Of a DNA stretch of 64,000 nucleotides, positions 54,803 through 64,000 are shown in pieces. The stretch spans positions 1 to 64,000 of the forward strand of contig JAQWFD010000016.1 in the NCBI GenBank assembly GCA_028704555.1. Reading direction: 5' to 3'. Positions within the stretch are counted from its first letter, which is position 1. The number at the start of each line of letters is the position of its first letter. Source of the DNA: Desulfobacterales bacterium (GTDB lineage Bacteria > Desulfobacterota > Desulfobacteria > Desulfobacterales > JAQWFD01). A program made the translations under genes and the position numbers. The notes beneath the pieces were generated by a model. It saw only the letters and a program-made list of their open reading frames with translations. It had not been told where the DNA came from and did not search any database.

Positions 54803-57262
54803 ATGATTAAGCTGTCAAAATTTTTTAAACAAGACGAGGCTGATTTGCCAAGGATGATACTACCTCTTTTACCTTTGCGTGATATAGTTGTTTTTCCATA
54901 TATGGTTGCGCCGCTGTTTGTGGGACGGGAGCAGTCTGTAAACGCCCTTGCCGAGGCAATGAATCGGGATAAGATTATTTTTCTGGCGACCCAGAAGAAG
55001 GCAGAAGTGAATACTCCGGGAAAAGAGGATCTCCAGCAGATCGGGACTATTGGCAAGGTCCTTCAACTATTGAAACTGCCGGATGGAACGGTAAAGGCCC
55101 TGGTGGAAGGAAAATCAAGAGGGCGGGTGGTTCAGTTTGTTGAGAACGAAGAGTTCTTCCGGGTAGAAATTGAACCGATAGCTGTGGACGCATTGAATGA
55201 GGTAGAGCATTCGGCCCTTCGCCGGGCGCTTCTGGAAATATTTGATGAATATGCCAAACTGAATAAAAGCATCTCCAAGGACCTGATAGCCAATATTTCA
55301 TCTTTGGATGATCTGTCTCAGATGGCGGATACCGTTGCGACTCATTTTTCCTTTAAAATAGGGGATAAACAGCAGCTGCTGGAGGCGGTTCCGTTGACCG
55401 ACCGGGTATCTCTGTTAATCCGGCTGATAAAGACCGAGATAAATATCTTTAAGCTGGACCTTAAAATAAAAGGCAGGGTCAAGGAGCAGATGTCCAAGAC
55501 TCAGAAAAATTATTATCTCAATGAACAGATGCGGGCCATCAAAAAAGAGATGGGTGCCGAAGATGATAACGGAGATGAGGTTCAGGAGCTTGAAAACAGG
55601 CTCAGCGAAAAAAAGATACCCAGAGAGCCTGAGGAAAAGGTCAGGCAGGAACTGAAAAAGCTGAAGATGATGACCCCCATGTCGGCTGAAGCGACGGTGG
55701 TGAGAAATTATATCGACTGGATACTATCGTTGCCCTGGATGGAGCTCAGCGAGGTCACGGATGACCTGCAGGAAGCTGAAAAAATACTGGATGAGGACCA
55801 CTACGGCCTGGAAAAACCAAAGGAGCGGATTCTGGAGTATCTGGCCGTTCAGTCACTTGTGAAAAAACTCCATGGGCCTATCCTTTGTTTCGTGGGTCCT
55901 CCCGGAGTTGGCAAAACCTCTCTGGCCAAATCCATTGCCCGTGCAACCGGAAGAAAATTTGTTCGCTTATCGCTGGGTGGCGTTCGGGATGAAGCGGAAA
56001 TCCGTGGGCACAGGCGGACATACATCGGCGCCATGCCCGGAAAAATCATTCAGTCGCTTAAAAAGGCAGGGGTGAATAATCCCGTGTTTTGTCTGGATGA
56101 AGTAGATAAAATGAGTATGGATTTTCGGGGAGACCCTTCGTCCGCGCTTCTGGAAGTCCTTGATCCTGAACAGAACAACAGCTTTAACGATCATTATCTG
56201 GATTTAGATTATGACCTTTCGGAGATTCTGTTCGTAACTACGGCAAACACGCTTCCCGATATTCCGCTGCCGCTTCAGGATCGTATGGAGATTATACGAT
56301 TGTCCGGATACACAGAATATGAAAAATATCACATTGCGGACAAGTTTCTGATACCCAAGCAAATCAAGTTCAATGGCCTGGAAGAAAAGAATGTGCAATT
56401 TTCAAAAAATTCTACTTATACGCTGATCCAAGGGTATACCCATGAGGCTGGCGTTCGAAATCTTGAACGGGAAATCGCTTCCATATGTCGGAAGATTGCA
56501 CGGGATGTGGTGAAAAATAAAACGGAGAAATTATACCGGGTGACCTCAAATGCCATAGCGGGCTATCTGGGGCCTGTCAGATACAGGCAGACGCAGGCCG
56601 AGGAAAAGGATCAGATCGGTATGGTTACCGGATTGGCATGGACTCAGGTTGGCGGCGTCTTGCTTTGCGTTGAAACGGTGTTGATGCCAGGGAAGGGTAA
56701 TCTCACGGTAACGGGGACGATAGGCGATGTCATGAAAGAATCCGCCCAGGCCGCGGTGAGTTTTATCCGGTCCAGGAGTGAAGATTTTGGCATAGAAAAA
56801 GGCTTTTATAAGGACAATGATATCCATATCCATATACCTGAAGGGGCGATTCCAAAAGACGGGCCATCGGCCGGCATTTCCATGTGTACGTCGATTGTAT
56901 CGGCACTGACAGGCCGAGCGGTCCGGCATGACCTCGCCATGACCGGGGAAATTACATTGCGAGGTCGGGTATTGCCGATCGGCGGGTTGAAAGAAAAACT
57001 CCTTGCGGCGCATCGGGGCGGAATCAAGATGGTCCTTATTCCAAAAGAAAACGAAAAAGATTTGAAAGATCTCCCGGCGGTCATAATGCGGCAGATGGAA
57101 ATTGTGACCGTGGAGCACATGGATGAAGTGCTGTCGCATGCGCTGGTGGATAAGGCTGATGAGGCGTCCGACTGCTCCCATGCACTTTTGTTTCAGAAGG
57201 AACCGCATCTTCCTGTCGATATAATCTCTGATCCTCAGGAATATCCGGTACCATTGAGCTGA
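54803..57262 (+). CDS. lon: ATP-dependent protease Lon
   Basis: 819 residues. N-terminal domain ([15 protein letters not shown]), AAA+ with [12 protein letters not shown] and [10 protein letters not shown], and C-terminal protease domain with Ser689 ([10 protein letters not shown]) and Lys732 ([10 protein letters not shown]). The catalytic pair is intact, unlike in the BrxL of this window. The start at 54803 has no clear ribosome site; ATG 54854 (MILPLLPLR) is a possible alternative. Confidence 0.96.
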   Translation: MIKLSKFFKQDEADLPRMILPLLPLRDIVVFPYMVAPLFVGREQSVNALAEAMNRDKIIFLATQKKAEVNTPGKEDLQQIGTIGKVLQLLKLPDGTVKALVEGKSRGRVVQFVENEEFFRVEIEPIAVDALNEVEHSALRRALLEIFDEYAKLNKSISKDLIANISSLDDLSQMADTVATHFSFKIGDKQQLLEAVPLTDRVSLLIRLIKTEINIFKLDLKIKGRVKEQMSKTQKNYYLNEQMRAIKKEMGAEDDNGDEVQELENRLSEKKIPREPEEKVRQELKKLKMMTPMSAEATVVRNYIDWILSLPWMELSEVTDDLQEAEKILDEDHYGLEKPKERILEYLAVQSLVKKLHGPILCFVGPPGVGKTSLAKSIARATGRKFVRLSLGGVRDEAEIRGHRRTYIGAMPGKIIQSLKKAGVNNPVFCLDEVDKMSMDFRGDPSSALLEVLDPEQNNSFNDHYLDLDYDLSEILFVTTANTLPDIPLPLQDRMEIIRLSGYTEYEKYHIADKFLIPKQIKFNGLEEKNVQFSKNSTYTLIQGYTHEAGVRNLEREIASICRKIARDVVKNKTEKLYRVTSNAIAGYLGPVRYRQTQAEEKDQIGMVTGLAWTQVGGVLLCVETVLMPGKGNLTVTGTIGDVMKESAQAAVSFIRSRSEDFGIEKGFYKDNDIHIHIPEGAIPKDGPSAGISMCTSIVSALTGRAVRHDLAMTGEITLRGRVLPIGGLKEKLLAAHRGGIKMVLIPKENEKDLKDLPAVIMRQMEIVTVEHMDEVLSHALVDKADEASDCSHALLFQKEPHLPVDIISDPQEYPVPLS

Positions 57263-57341
57263 TTTTTTATAGATACATAAAAAAAGCTTGACAATATAAG
57301 ATTACTTTAGTATTTTTGCAAAATCAAGTTTGCGGGAGTCC

Positions 57342-57417
57342 GGGCGGGTAGCTCAGTTGGGAGAGCGTCGGCCTTACAAGCCGAGGGTCACAGGTTCAAG
57401 CCCTGTTCCGCCTACCA
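57342..57417 (+). tRNA. tRNA-Val (anticodon TAC)
   Basis: 76 bases with encoded CCA. Acceptor GGGCGGG pairs with TCCGCCT. Anticodon loop CTTACAA gives TAC. Confidence 0.97.
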
Positions 57418-57438
57418 CATACTTGCAATAACCCTAAA

Positions 57439-57515
<77 letters not shown>

Positions 57516-57523
57516 GAAAATTC

Positions 57524-57557
57524 AAGGACTCAGGAAAATTTCCTGAGTCCTTTTTTG
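57524..57557 (+). terminator. Terminator of the tRNA pair
   Basis: AAGGACTCAGGA (57524-57535) pairs with TCCTGAGTCCTT (57541-57552), followed by a T-run. Confidence 0.9.
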
Positions 57558-58179
57558 TTTTTTATCCCCCTGTCCCCCACTTATACCCTCGAATATCGGC
57601 TTTTAAAATATTTTGGATAATTAAGAATTGATGAATTCGTAGAAAGTACCCACACCCGTCATTCCCGCGCAGGCGCGAATCCAGAACATACTGAAACAAC
57701 TTTATTTCTTTTTTTAGTTGAATGACAAATACGGGCTGAATATGACTTTTTACACAGCCATCCAGTATTGCCCTGTTAAGATCAGGGTCAGATCCTGACA
57801 AAACGGAGTCAGGCAGATACATGGCAACAGTAACCCTATGCGGCATGTGACAAAAAACGCAGGAGTGTTCTCCTGTGCCTCGGTAGCGGGATCCGTTTCC
57901 GGGCATAAAACTCAGTTGCATTTTAGAACCCGCCCCGGATATGATGAAATTATTTGGATGAAAACGGAAAAATGGATTGCATCGCCCGCTCAAGACGCGA
58001 AGGCTGAAAACAATAATTTTTTCAAAATATTACACCGCCTGGAACCAGTCAACAACAATGTCCGTCAGGTCTGAGGGACATTGCGTAATCTCTGGATGCG
58101 TGAGTTAAACAGTATTTTTTGTCATATAAAATTAAAAAATGGGAACTTAACCGGCATAACATCTACGAGAGTGATAAAA
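57558..58179. other. Non-coding region with a REP-like palindrome
   Basis: No gene supported. Bases about 57658-57687 (GTCATTCCCGCGCAGGCGCG…) match the common bacterial REP-like motif whose minus-strand translation contains LDSRLRGNDG. Confidence 0.55.
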
Positions 58180-58623
58180 ATGAAAATCTACTCAGCATAT
58201 GAGCGCGGTCGTCTGTTTCTGGGACGGCTTTCCCATGGCCGGGATATAATACCGGCTGTTGAACATTTCTGTCGGGACATGTCGATACAAATGGCGACAT
58301 TTTCAATCATCGGAGCCGTTTCCAGCGTTACATTGGGGGGGTACGATCAGAAGCAACAGGTGTATGTCACGTACAGGGAAGAAGGGCCGTTTGAAATCGC
58401 CAGCTGTTCGGGCAGTGTCTCTCTGAAAGACGGTCAACCCTTTATCCAGTCCAATATGATTATATGGGATGAAAGGGGAAAAATCATCTGCGGCCATCTT
58501 TTCTCTGAAACCATTATATTCGCTGGTGAAATTGAGCTTCAGGAGTTAATCGGAAACCCCTTGAAAAGGGAACTTGATACCACAACGGGTCTTTTCCTAT
58601 GGAAATCAGAACCGGATTGTTAG
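58180..58623 (+). CDS. PPC-domain (DUF296) DNA-binding-like protein
   Basis: 147 residues. The fold resembles PPC/DUF296 proteins: RGRLFLGRLSHGRDIIPAVEHFCRD, SIIGAVSSVTLGGYD, GPFEIASCSGSVSLKDGQPFIQSNMII, and GGHL-like CGHLFSETIIFAGEIELQEL. Family members are small trimeric proteins of uncertain role, some DNA-linked. ATG 58180 fits the domain start; the open frame back to 58081 is not domain-like. Its only ribosome site is a weak GAGAG. It stands alone. Confidence 0.75.
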   Translation: MKIYSAYERGRLFLGRLSHGRDIIPAVEHFCRDMSIQMATFSIIGAVSSVTLGGYDQKQQVYVTYREEGPFEIASCSGSVSLKDGQPFIQSNMIIWDERGKIICGHLFSETIIFAGEIELQELIGNPLKRELDTTTGLFLWKSEPDC

Positions 58624-58762
58624 CGGTCGTCATCCTGCGCGAATGCGCTGACGGATCGGCTGGCTTCAGCGTTGAACCGTGACGGCAAAAGGGTGTGTTA
58701 ACCGTTACCGATGGCGTTGTGTGAGTAACGTCCCCGAAGGGTTGCGTCACTGAGATTGGTAT

Positions 58763-58819
58763 GCCGGGAACGGGCCGGACGAAGCCCGAGACAGCGTGGC
58801 TGAAATTATGATCAATCCC
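58763..58819. mobile_element. Partial, decayed family A element
   Basis: GCCGGGAACGGGCCGGACGA… through TGAAATTATGATCAATCCC follows the order of the right half of the elements at 27326 and 34153, with more changes. The left half is absent. Confidence 0.5.
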
Positions 58820-58924
58820 ATGGTATGGTGGTAACCTGTTTTTATATCAGCGGATTAATTATCCGCAGGGAGATTAAATATAGGTTGTTGACAAATCTGG
58901 CGAAATGCGCTAGTTTTATTTTTT

Positions 58925-58954
58925 AAAGGCCGTGATTGTTTCAGGCCTTTTTTT
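58925..58954 (+). terminator. Isolated terminator-like hairpin
   Basis: AAAGGCC (58925-58931) pairs with GGCCTTT (58944-58950), with further T after. No gene ends nearby, so it may mark the end of an untranslated transcript or a lost gene. Confidence 0.5.
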
Positions 58955-59409
58955 CATAAGGGATTTATCATCCATCCCGGAACCGTTCCTTGACATCCAA
59001 CTCTAATCGTCTATCCCTCCAGGGGGTACAGATGGTTTTATAATTTATTGTTTGAGTTATTCACAGTCGGATACCCGGACGTACAGGTTGTCCGGATAAT
59101 CCCCGCCTGACAGCATATCTTTGAGCTACCGTTCTTTTGCCATATGGGGCGTCCTCGGCTACTGATTGATTTGCGGTTATACTTTTACTGACGTACCGAT
59201 ACCCGACATAAAAATTTAATTCTTGTTGGAGGAATATTTGGGGAGAGTCGGTGCGACCAGCCAGTTGTTATTCATTGAATGAAAAAACGGATTTAATCCT
59301 CACGGGAAGAGTTTACCGTTAAACTTACAGCCATATTGTTTTTTGAATAATCAGTTCGAAGAATATAAATTATTGTTTTATAAGTTATTTTTAGGGAGGA
59401 CGTACGATC
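58955..59409. other. Non-coding region upstream of the malic enzyme gene
   Basis: No gene seen in about 450 bases. AGGGAGG for the malic enzyme lies at its end. Confidence 0.5.
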
Positions 59410-61671
59410 ATGCTTTATGAAAAAGAGGCGTTGAAGTATCACAAAGAGCCCAGACCCGGGAAAATTGAGGTGGTGCCAATCAAACGGTGCCTGACGCAAT
59501 TGGATCTAAGCCTTGCCTATACGCCCGGTGTAGCCGTACCCTGTCTGGAGATTGAGAAAGATCCGGACAAATCATTTGATTATACGTCCAGGGGGAACTT
59601 GGTCGGAGTGATTACAAACGGTACTGCGGTACTTGGGTTGGGCAATATTGGACCTCTGGCGGGAAAACCGGTGATGGAGGGAAAGTCCGTTTTGTTCAAG
59701 CGGTTTGCCAATATCGATGTGTTTGATATTGAATTGGATACGAGCGATCCGGATGAGTTTATCAGAATGGTCAAACTCCTTGAGCCGACTTTCGGAGGAA
59801 TCAATCTGGAAGATATCAAGGCGCCGGACTGTTTTTATATTGAAGAAAAGCTCAGGGAACAGATGTCTATCCCGGTTTTTCACGATGATCAGCACGGAAC
59901 AGCCATTATTTCCTCGGCAGCTCTTTTAAATGCGGTTGAGCTGACGGGCCGGGATTTGAAGAATATTCGTGTGGTGATCAATGGCGCCGGTTCAGCGGCC
60001 ATGGCCTGCGCGGCATTGTATCTGGAAATCGGCGTCCGGAGGAAAAACGTGATAATGTGTGATTCCAAAGGCGTTATTTACAGCGGACGAACGCAAGGGA
60101 TGAACCCATATAAGGAAAAATGGGCCTCAGATACTCCGTGCAGAACACTGGCCGATGCGGTCAGGGGGGCGGATGTGCTTGCCGGTCTTTCAGTGAAAGG
60201 CGCATTTACAACGCAGATGATTGCCACCATGAATGAACGACCTATTATTTTTGCACTTGCCAATCCTGAACCGGAAATTGATTATTACGAGGTAAAAAAA
60301 GTTCGACCGGATGCGGTTATGGCTACAGGCCGTTCGGATTATCCCAACCAGGTCAATAATGTTCTGGGGTTTCCCTATATTTTCAGAGGGGCGCTGGATG
60401 TCCGGGCAACCGCCATTAATACGGAGATGAAGCTGGCCGCTGTATGGGCACTGGCGAAACTGGCCAGGGAAGATGTCTGTGATTCGGTCAGGAAAGCATA
60501 CGGTGGGTGCAGCATGCAGTTTGGACCGGAATATATCATTCCCAAGCCTCTGGATCCCAGGGTACTGCTGAAGGTAACGCCTGCGGTGGCAAAAGCGGCG
60601 GTTGACAGTGGTGTGGCCAGAGTGGGGCTGCCCGAGCAGTCCAAATATGAACGCCAGCTGGAATCCATTCTCGGTCCGGAACGGGAGACCCTCCGGAAAC
60701 TGACTAACCGGGCGCAGCTGGATCCTCGCCGGATTGTGCTCCCTGAGGGGGATGATCCGGTTATTCTTCGCGCCGCACATCAGGTGGCCAAAGAAAAGAT
60801 CGCCTGTCCGATCCTCCTGGGAGATCCGAAAAAAGTTCTCAAGATGGCCGAAAGTCTTCATATCCCTCTGGATGGAATAGAAATTTTAGACCCCATAAAA
60901 AGCGCTCTGTTTGAACGGTTTGTTCCGAAACTATTCGAGATGCGGTCAAGAAAGGGCTGGTCGGAAGCTGAAACCCGACGCCAGCTGAATAACCGTTATA
61001 TTTTCGGGGCCATGATGGTTAATGAGGGGATCGTCGATGGCCAGGTACATGGCATCGCCCGGTCCTATCCGGAGTCGATCCGGCCGGTTCTTCAGGTGAT
61101 ACAGCCCCGTTCGGGAATCAACAAGGTTTCGGGGGGGTATATGATGTTTTTCAGGGATCGATTCCTGTTTTTTGCCGATACAACGGTAAATATCAATTCC
61201 AGTGCTGAAGATCTGGCAGAAATCTCCCTGTTGTCGGCTGAAATGGTTGAATTTCTGGATATCAAGCCCCGGCTGGCGCTGCTGTCTTTTTCAAACTTTG
61301 GCAGTACACGTCACCCGGACTCCAGACGGGTTCAGAAAGCCGTTGAGCTTGCCCGTCAAAAAAAACCGGGGCTGGTCATTGACGGTGAAATGCAGGCAGA
61401 TACGGCGGTAGTGGAAGAAATTTTAAACGGGCAGTTTGCATTTAACCGGCTGGGAGCGCCTGCCAACGTACTGATTTTCCCGGATCTGGCATCCGGCAAT
61501 GTTGCGTTCAAGCTTCTGGAACGACTGGGCGGTGCAAAAGCCGTAGGGCCATTGCTCATGGGAATCAGCAAACCATTTAATGTCTTGCAGAGGGGATCTG
61601 ATATGGAAAATGTTGTCAATTTAATTGCCATTACGGTTGCCCAGGCCCAGGCCCAGGATATTAACGAGTAA
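59410..61671 (+). CDS. maeB: NADP-dependent malic enzyme with phosphotransacetylase-like domain
   Basis: 753 residues. The malic-enzyme part (residues about 1-420) has [37 protein letters not shown], the nucleotide motif [18 protein letters not shown], and [12 protein letters not shown]. The C-terminal part (about 430-750) is a phosphate acetyltransferase-like domain ([19 protein letters not shown]) thought to be regulatory. It decarboxylates malate to pyruvate, making NADPH. AGGGAGG precedes the ATG. Its TAA stop is the first bases of a family B palindromic element. Confidence 0.94.
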   Translation: MLYEKEALKYHKEPRPGKIEVVPIKRCLTQLDLSLAYTPGVAVPCLEIEKDPDKSFDYTSRGNLVGVITNGTAVLGLGNIGPLAGKPVMEGKSVLFKRFANIDVFDIELDTSDPDEFIRMVKLLEPTFGGINLEDIKAPDCFYIEEKLREQMSIPVFHDDQHGTAIISSAALLNAVELTGRDLKNIRVVINGAGSAAMACAALYLEIGVRRKNVIMCDSKGVIYSGRTQGMNPYKEKWASDTPCRTLADAVRGADVLAGLSVKGAFTTQMIATMNERPIIFALANPEPEIDYYEVKKVRPDAVMATGRSDYPNQVNNVLGFPYIFRGALDVRATAINTEMKLAAVWALAKLAREDVCDSVRKAYGGCSMQFGPEYIIPKPLDPRVLLKVTPAVAKAAVDSGVARVGLPEQSKYERQLESILGPERETLRKLTNRAQLDPRRIVLPEGDDPVILRAAHQVAKEKIACPILLGDPKKVLKMAESLHIPLDGIEILDPIKSALFERFVPKLFEMRSRKGWSEAETRRQLNNRYIFGAMMVNEGIVDGQVHGIARSYPESIRPVLQVIQPRSGINKVSGGYMMFFRDRFLFFADTTVNINSSAEDLAEISLLSAEMVEFLDIKPRLALLSFSNFGSTRHPDSRRVQKAVELARQKKPGLVIDGEMQADTAVVEEILNGQFAFNRLGAPANVLIFPDLASGNVAFKLLERLGGAKAVGPLLMGISKPFNVLQRGSDMENVVNLIAITVAQAQAQDINE

Positions 61672-61826
61672 AGGGCTTCGGAAAGAATAAATTGCCATCG
61701 GTCTTTTGGTCTGTTTTCAGTGGTGCATCAATGAACTCAAACAACAGGTATGCACGCTTTGATACGCCTTGAAGACGGACAAAAATCCTGCGCAATCCAT
61801 GCGGAATTTATTATTTCAGAAGTCCA
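61669..61826. mobile_element. Palindromic element family B, copy 2, after maeB
   Basis: About 158 bp. Left TAAAGGGCTTCGGAAAGAAT, right …TTTCAGAAGTCC inverted with several mismatches. It shares CTTTGATACGCCTTGAAGACG-type inner sequence with copy 1 at 20091. The maeB stop TAA (61669-61671) lies in the left end. Confidence 0.65.
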
Positions 61827-61959
61827 AAATCGATACCTGAATAGAACCATTCGCACAACTGTTGCGTTTTTTTCGGCACGTTGCGGCCGATAATTCGCCT
61901 TTTTTACGAATTCATCACGGGTATTGTGAACGAACGACAGATAAAAAGGAGACGATGTG

Positions 61960-64000
61960 ATGAACAATTTGGATGCTATTTTTTCCCCTGGGTCGGTAGC
62001 CGTGATCGGCGCATCGGCAAAGACAGGGAAGGTGGGACATGACATTTTTGCCAACATACTCAAGGGCGGATTTACCGGAACCCTGTATCCGGTCAATCCG
62101 GGCGCCAAATCCATATTGAGCGTCCGGGCCTACCCGACGGTTCTGGATATCCCCGAAGATATTGATCTGGCGATTGTGATTGTTCCACCCCAGGCGGCCC
62201 TGGGCGCAGTTGAAGACTCCATCCGTAAAGGGGTACGGGGAATTGTTATTGTATCTGCCGGATTCCGGGAGATCGGAAAACAGGGGCTTGAACTTGAAAA
62301 CACCATTCTTGCCAAATGCCGGGAGGCCGGTGTCCGGCTCGTCGGGCCGAACTGCCTGGGCGTGATTAATCCGATGGCCGCCGTGAGGTTGAATGCCAGT
62401 TTTTCAACCCGTATGCCGGCCAAAGGCAATATTTCATTTATTTCCCAGAGCGGGGCCCTGTGCACGGCGGTACTGGATTTTGCGGCCGATCGGGATTTCG
62501 GGTTTTCGAAATTCATCTCCACCGGCAACAAGGCCGATGTGGATGAGTTGGACCTGCTTCGGTATCTTCACCGTGATCCGGATACCAATGTCATTATGAT
62601 CTATCTGGAGGAGCTTCGCCGGGGTCCCGAGTTCATTGAAACGGTTCGGGAAATAACATCGGGCGCTCGCCCGACACCGGTTCTGGTCATCAAATCGGGC
62701 CGGACCAGCGCCGGGGCAAAGGCTGCCGCATCGCATACCGGGTCACTGGCCGGTTCCGAAGCGGTATATGATGCGATTTTTCAGCAGGCCGGTATCCTCC
62801 GGGCCGAAACCATTGACGAGTTGTTTGATATGGCCAATGCGTTTAACTACAAGCAGGAAACAGCCCTGGGTAAACTGACCCGGAAGCTGCCGGCCGGCAA
62901 CCGCGTGGCCATTGTCACCAATGCCGGCGGCCCCGGTATCCTGGCAACGGACGTGACCATTTCCTCGGGTTTGGCCCTGGCGGAATTTTCGCCGGAAACC
63001 GTGCGGACCCTGGCCAGTCATCTGCCGTCAGCGGCTAACCTGAACAACCCCGTGGATGTGATCGGGGATGCGGCCTCCGACCGGTATGAGTACGCGCTGG
63101 AGGCGGTCATCAATGATGACGGAGTGGACGGCGCCCTGGTTATTTTAACCCCGCAGTCCATGACCAATGCACTGGGAACGGCCGAAGCCATTGTTCGGAT
63201 CGCCCGGCGGTCGCACAAGCCGATTCTGTGCTGTTTCATGGGAATCGTGGATGTATCTCCGGGTGTCAAATATCTTCAGGAACACGGGTATCCGGTCTAT
63301 AAGTTTCCGGAAAACGCGGCCAAGGCCTTCTCGGCCATGTATCGATTTTCCATGTGGATCAACCGGCGGCAACTGGCCGAATACAGTCTGGAGCATGACC
63401 GGAAGCAGGCGGCACAGATTATTGGAAAATGCCTTGACCGGGGGCAGACGTACCTGGGTGAGCTCGACGGGCTTGCGCTGTTAAAATGTTACGGATTCAA
63501 CGTGCTGCCGACCGAATTGTCCACCACGGCGGATGAGGCTGCCGGTATTGCAGAAAAGATCGGCTATCCCGTGGTGATGAAGATCGTGTCTCCGCAGATC
63601 ATCCACAAATCCGATGCCGGCGGTGTCAAGGTGGGCCTGAAGACAGCCGACGAGGTCCGTAGGGCATTTGATGCCATTGTCGCCAATGCCGCGGCATATG
63701 ATCCGGAAGCCCAAATCACCGGGGTGCTGATTCAGAAGATGGCGCCATCCGGCCAGGAGGTGATCCTGGGGGTGAACCGGTATCCGATCTTCGGGCCGCT
63801 TTTGATGTTCGGCCTTGGCGGTGTGTTTGTGGAAGTGTTCAAGGATGTGGCCTTCCGCCTGGCGCCGATCGGCAGGAATGCCGCCCGCAGAATGATCCAG
63901 AGCATCAAGGGGTATAAGCTGTTTACCGGGTTCAGGGGAAAACCCGAGGCCGACGTGGATGCCATGGAGAAACTGCTGATATGCCTCTCTGACATGGTCA
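61960..64000 (+). CDS. ADP-forming acetate/acyl-CoA ligase, fused alpha-beta (partial)
   Basis: At least 680 residues, cut by the window end. Domain order: CoA-binding (SVAVIGASAKTGKVGHDIF), succinyl-CoA-ligase-like (ISQSGALCTAVLDFAADRDFG) with phospho-His in SHTGSLAGSE, then ATP-grasp (GFNVLPTELSTTADEAAGIAEKIGYPVVMKIVSP, IHKSDAGGVKVGL). It makes ATP from acyl-CoA, giving acid plus CoA. AAAAAGGAGA lies upstream; a nearer ATG at 61954 is followed at once by TGA, so 61960 is used. Confidence 0.93.
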   Translation, partial: MNNLDAIFSPGSVAVIGASAKTGKVGHDIFANILKGGFTGTLYPVNPGAKSILSVRAYPTVLDIPEDIDLAIVIVPPQAALGAVEDSIRKGVRGIVIVSAGFREIGKQGLELENTILAKCREAGVRLVGPNCLGVINPMAAVRLNASFSTRMPAKGNISFISQSGALCTAVLDFAADRDFGFSKFISTGNKADVDELDLLRYLHRDPDTNVIMIYLEELRRGPEFIETVREITSGARPTPVLVIKSGRTSAGAKAAASHTGSLAGSEAVYDAIFQQAGILRAETIDELFDMANAFNYKQETALGKLTRKLPAGNRVAIVTNAGGPGILATDVTISSGLALAEFSPETVRTLASHLPSAANLNNPVDVIGDAASDRYEYALEAVINDDGVDGALVILTPQSMTNALGTAEAIVRIARRSHKPILCCFMGIVDVSPGVKYLQEHGYPVYKFPENAAKAFSAMYRFSMWINRRQLAEYSLEHDRKQAAQIIGKCLDRGQTYLGELDGLALLKCYGFNVLPTELSTTADEAAGIAEKIGYPVVMKIVSPQIIHKSDAGGVKVGLKTADEVRRAFDAIVANAAAYDPEAQITGVLIQKMAPSGQEVILGVNRYPIFGPLLMFGLGGVFVEVFKDVAFRLAPIGRNAARRMIQSIKGYKLFTGFRGKPEADVDAMEKLLICLSDMV

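Noticed and set aside
56546-57208. 220-codon frame opposite lon
   Set aside because: Antisense to the conserved protease domain of Lon; no independent support.
57558-57993. 143-codon minus-strand frame containing LDSRLRGNDG
   Set aside because: That peptide is the usual translation of a REP-like palindrome, not a protein domain. No other coding support.

Overview
The window looks like chromosome of an anaerobic, sulfate-reducer-like deltaproteobacterium (Desulfobacterota, probably Desulfobacteraceae or a relative). This is inferred from gene content, not from a database search: hybrid-cluster protein behind an HcpR/FNR-type palindrome, a flavodiiron protein, electron-bifurcating NfnAB, a tungsten aldehyde:ferredoxin oxidoreductase, an ADP-forming acyl-CoA synthetase, and IS630/ISNCY-type transposase relics. 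Base composition is moderate, with AT-rich intergenic stretches.

Layout. 1-3.6 kb: a broken flavodiiron gene, mscL with an added zinc ribbon, a cupin, and hcp. 3.6-8 kb: a ProX/ProW-type betaine uptake pair without its ATPase, and lhgO. 8-9.3 kb: a transposon graveyard (IS630 fragment cut by a small palindromic element, and an internally deleted ISNCY-like transposase). 9.36-9.9 kb: ssb. 10.1-25.1 kb: a complete type 1 BREX phage-defence operon, brxA-brxB-brxC-pglX-[AlbA_2/HATPase accessory gene]-pglZ-brxL, carrying repeat elements in two of its gaps and followed by an RNA-like sequence resembling the 5' part of a group II intron. 25.6-34 kb: tatA, tatD, nfnAB, and lnt-prfB-HD; prfB uses a +1 programmed frameshift. 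34-40 kb: an FmdB-like remnant and a four-gene Gld-type ABC exporter operon. 40.2-48.7 kb: a likely alcohol/aldehyde catabolic regulon (sigma-54 activator, outer-membrane protein, AOR, iron alcohol dehydrogenase, MFS carrier), with a textbook sigma-54 promoter and upstream palindromes. 48.8-57.5 kb: a DnaJ-like protein, four tRNAs (Pro, Leu, Val, Asp), an amidase, and the proteostasis run tig-clpP-clpX-lon. 58-64 kb: a PPC-domain protein, a malic enzyme and the start of an ADP-forming acyl-CoA synthetase.

A second theme is the density of small inverted-repeat elements. At least four palindromic families are scattered between genes. One copy has a clean 7-bp target duplication. In another family, the terminal TAA of both copies is also the stop codon of the upstream gene. 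The most notable system is the BREX operon with its embedded AlbA_2 gene. BREX itself is a known defence system; what is less ordinary is the accessory gene, the AT-rich specificity region of pglX, and the small palindromic elements lodged in the operon.
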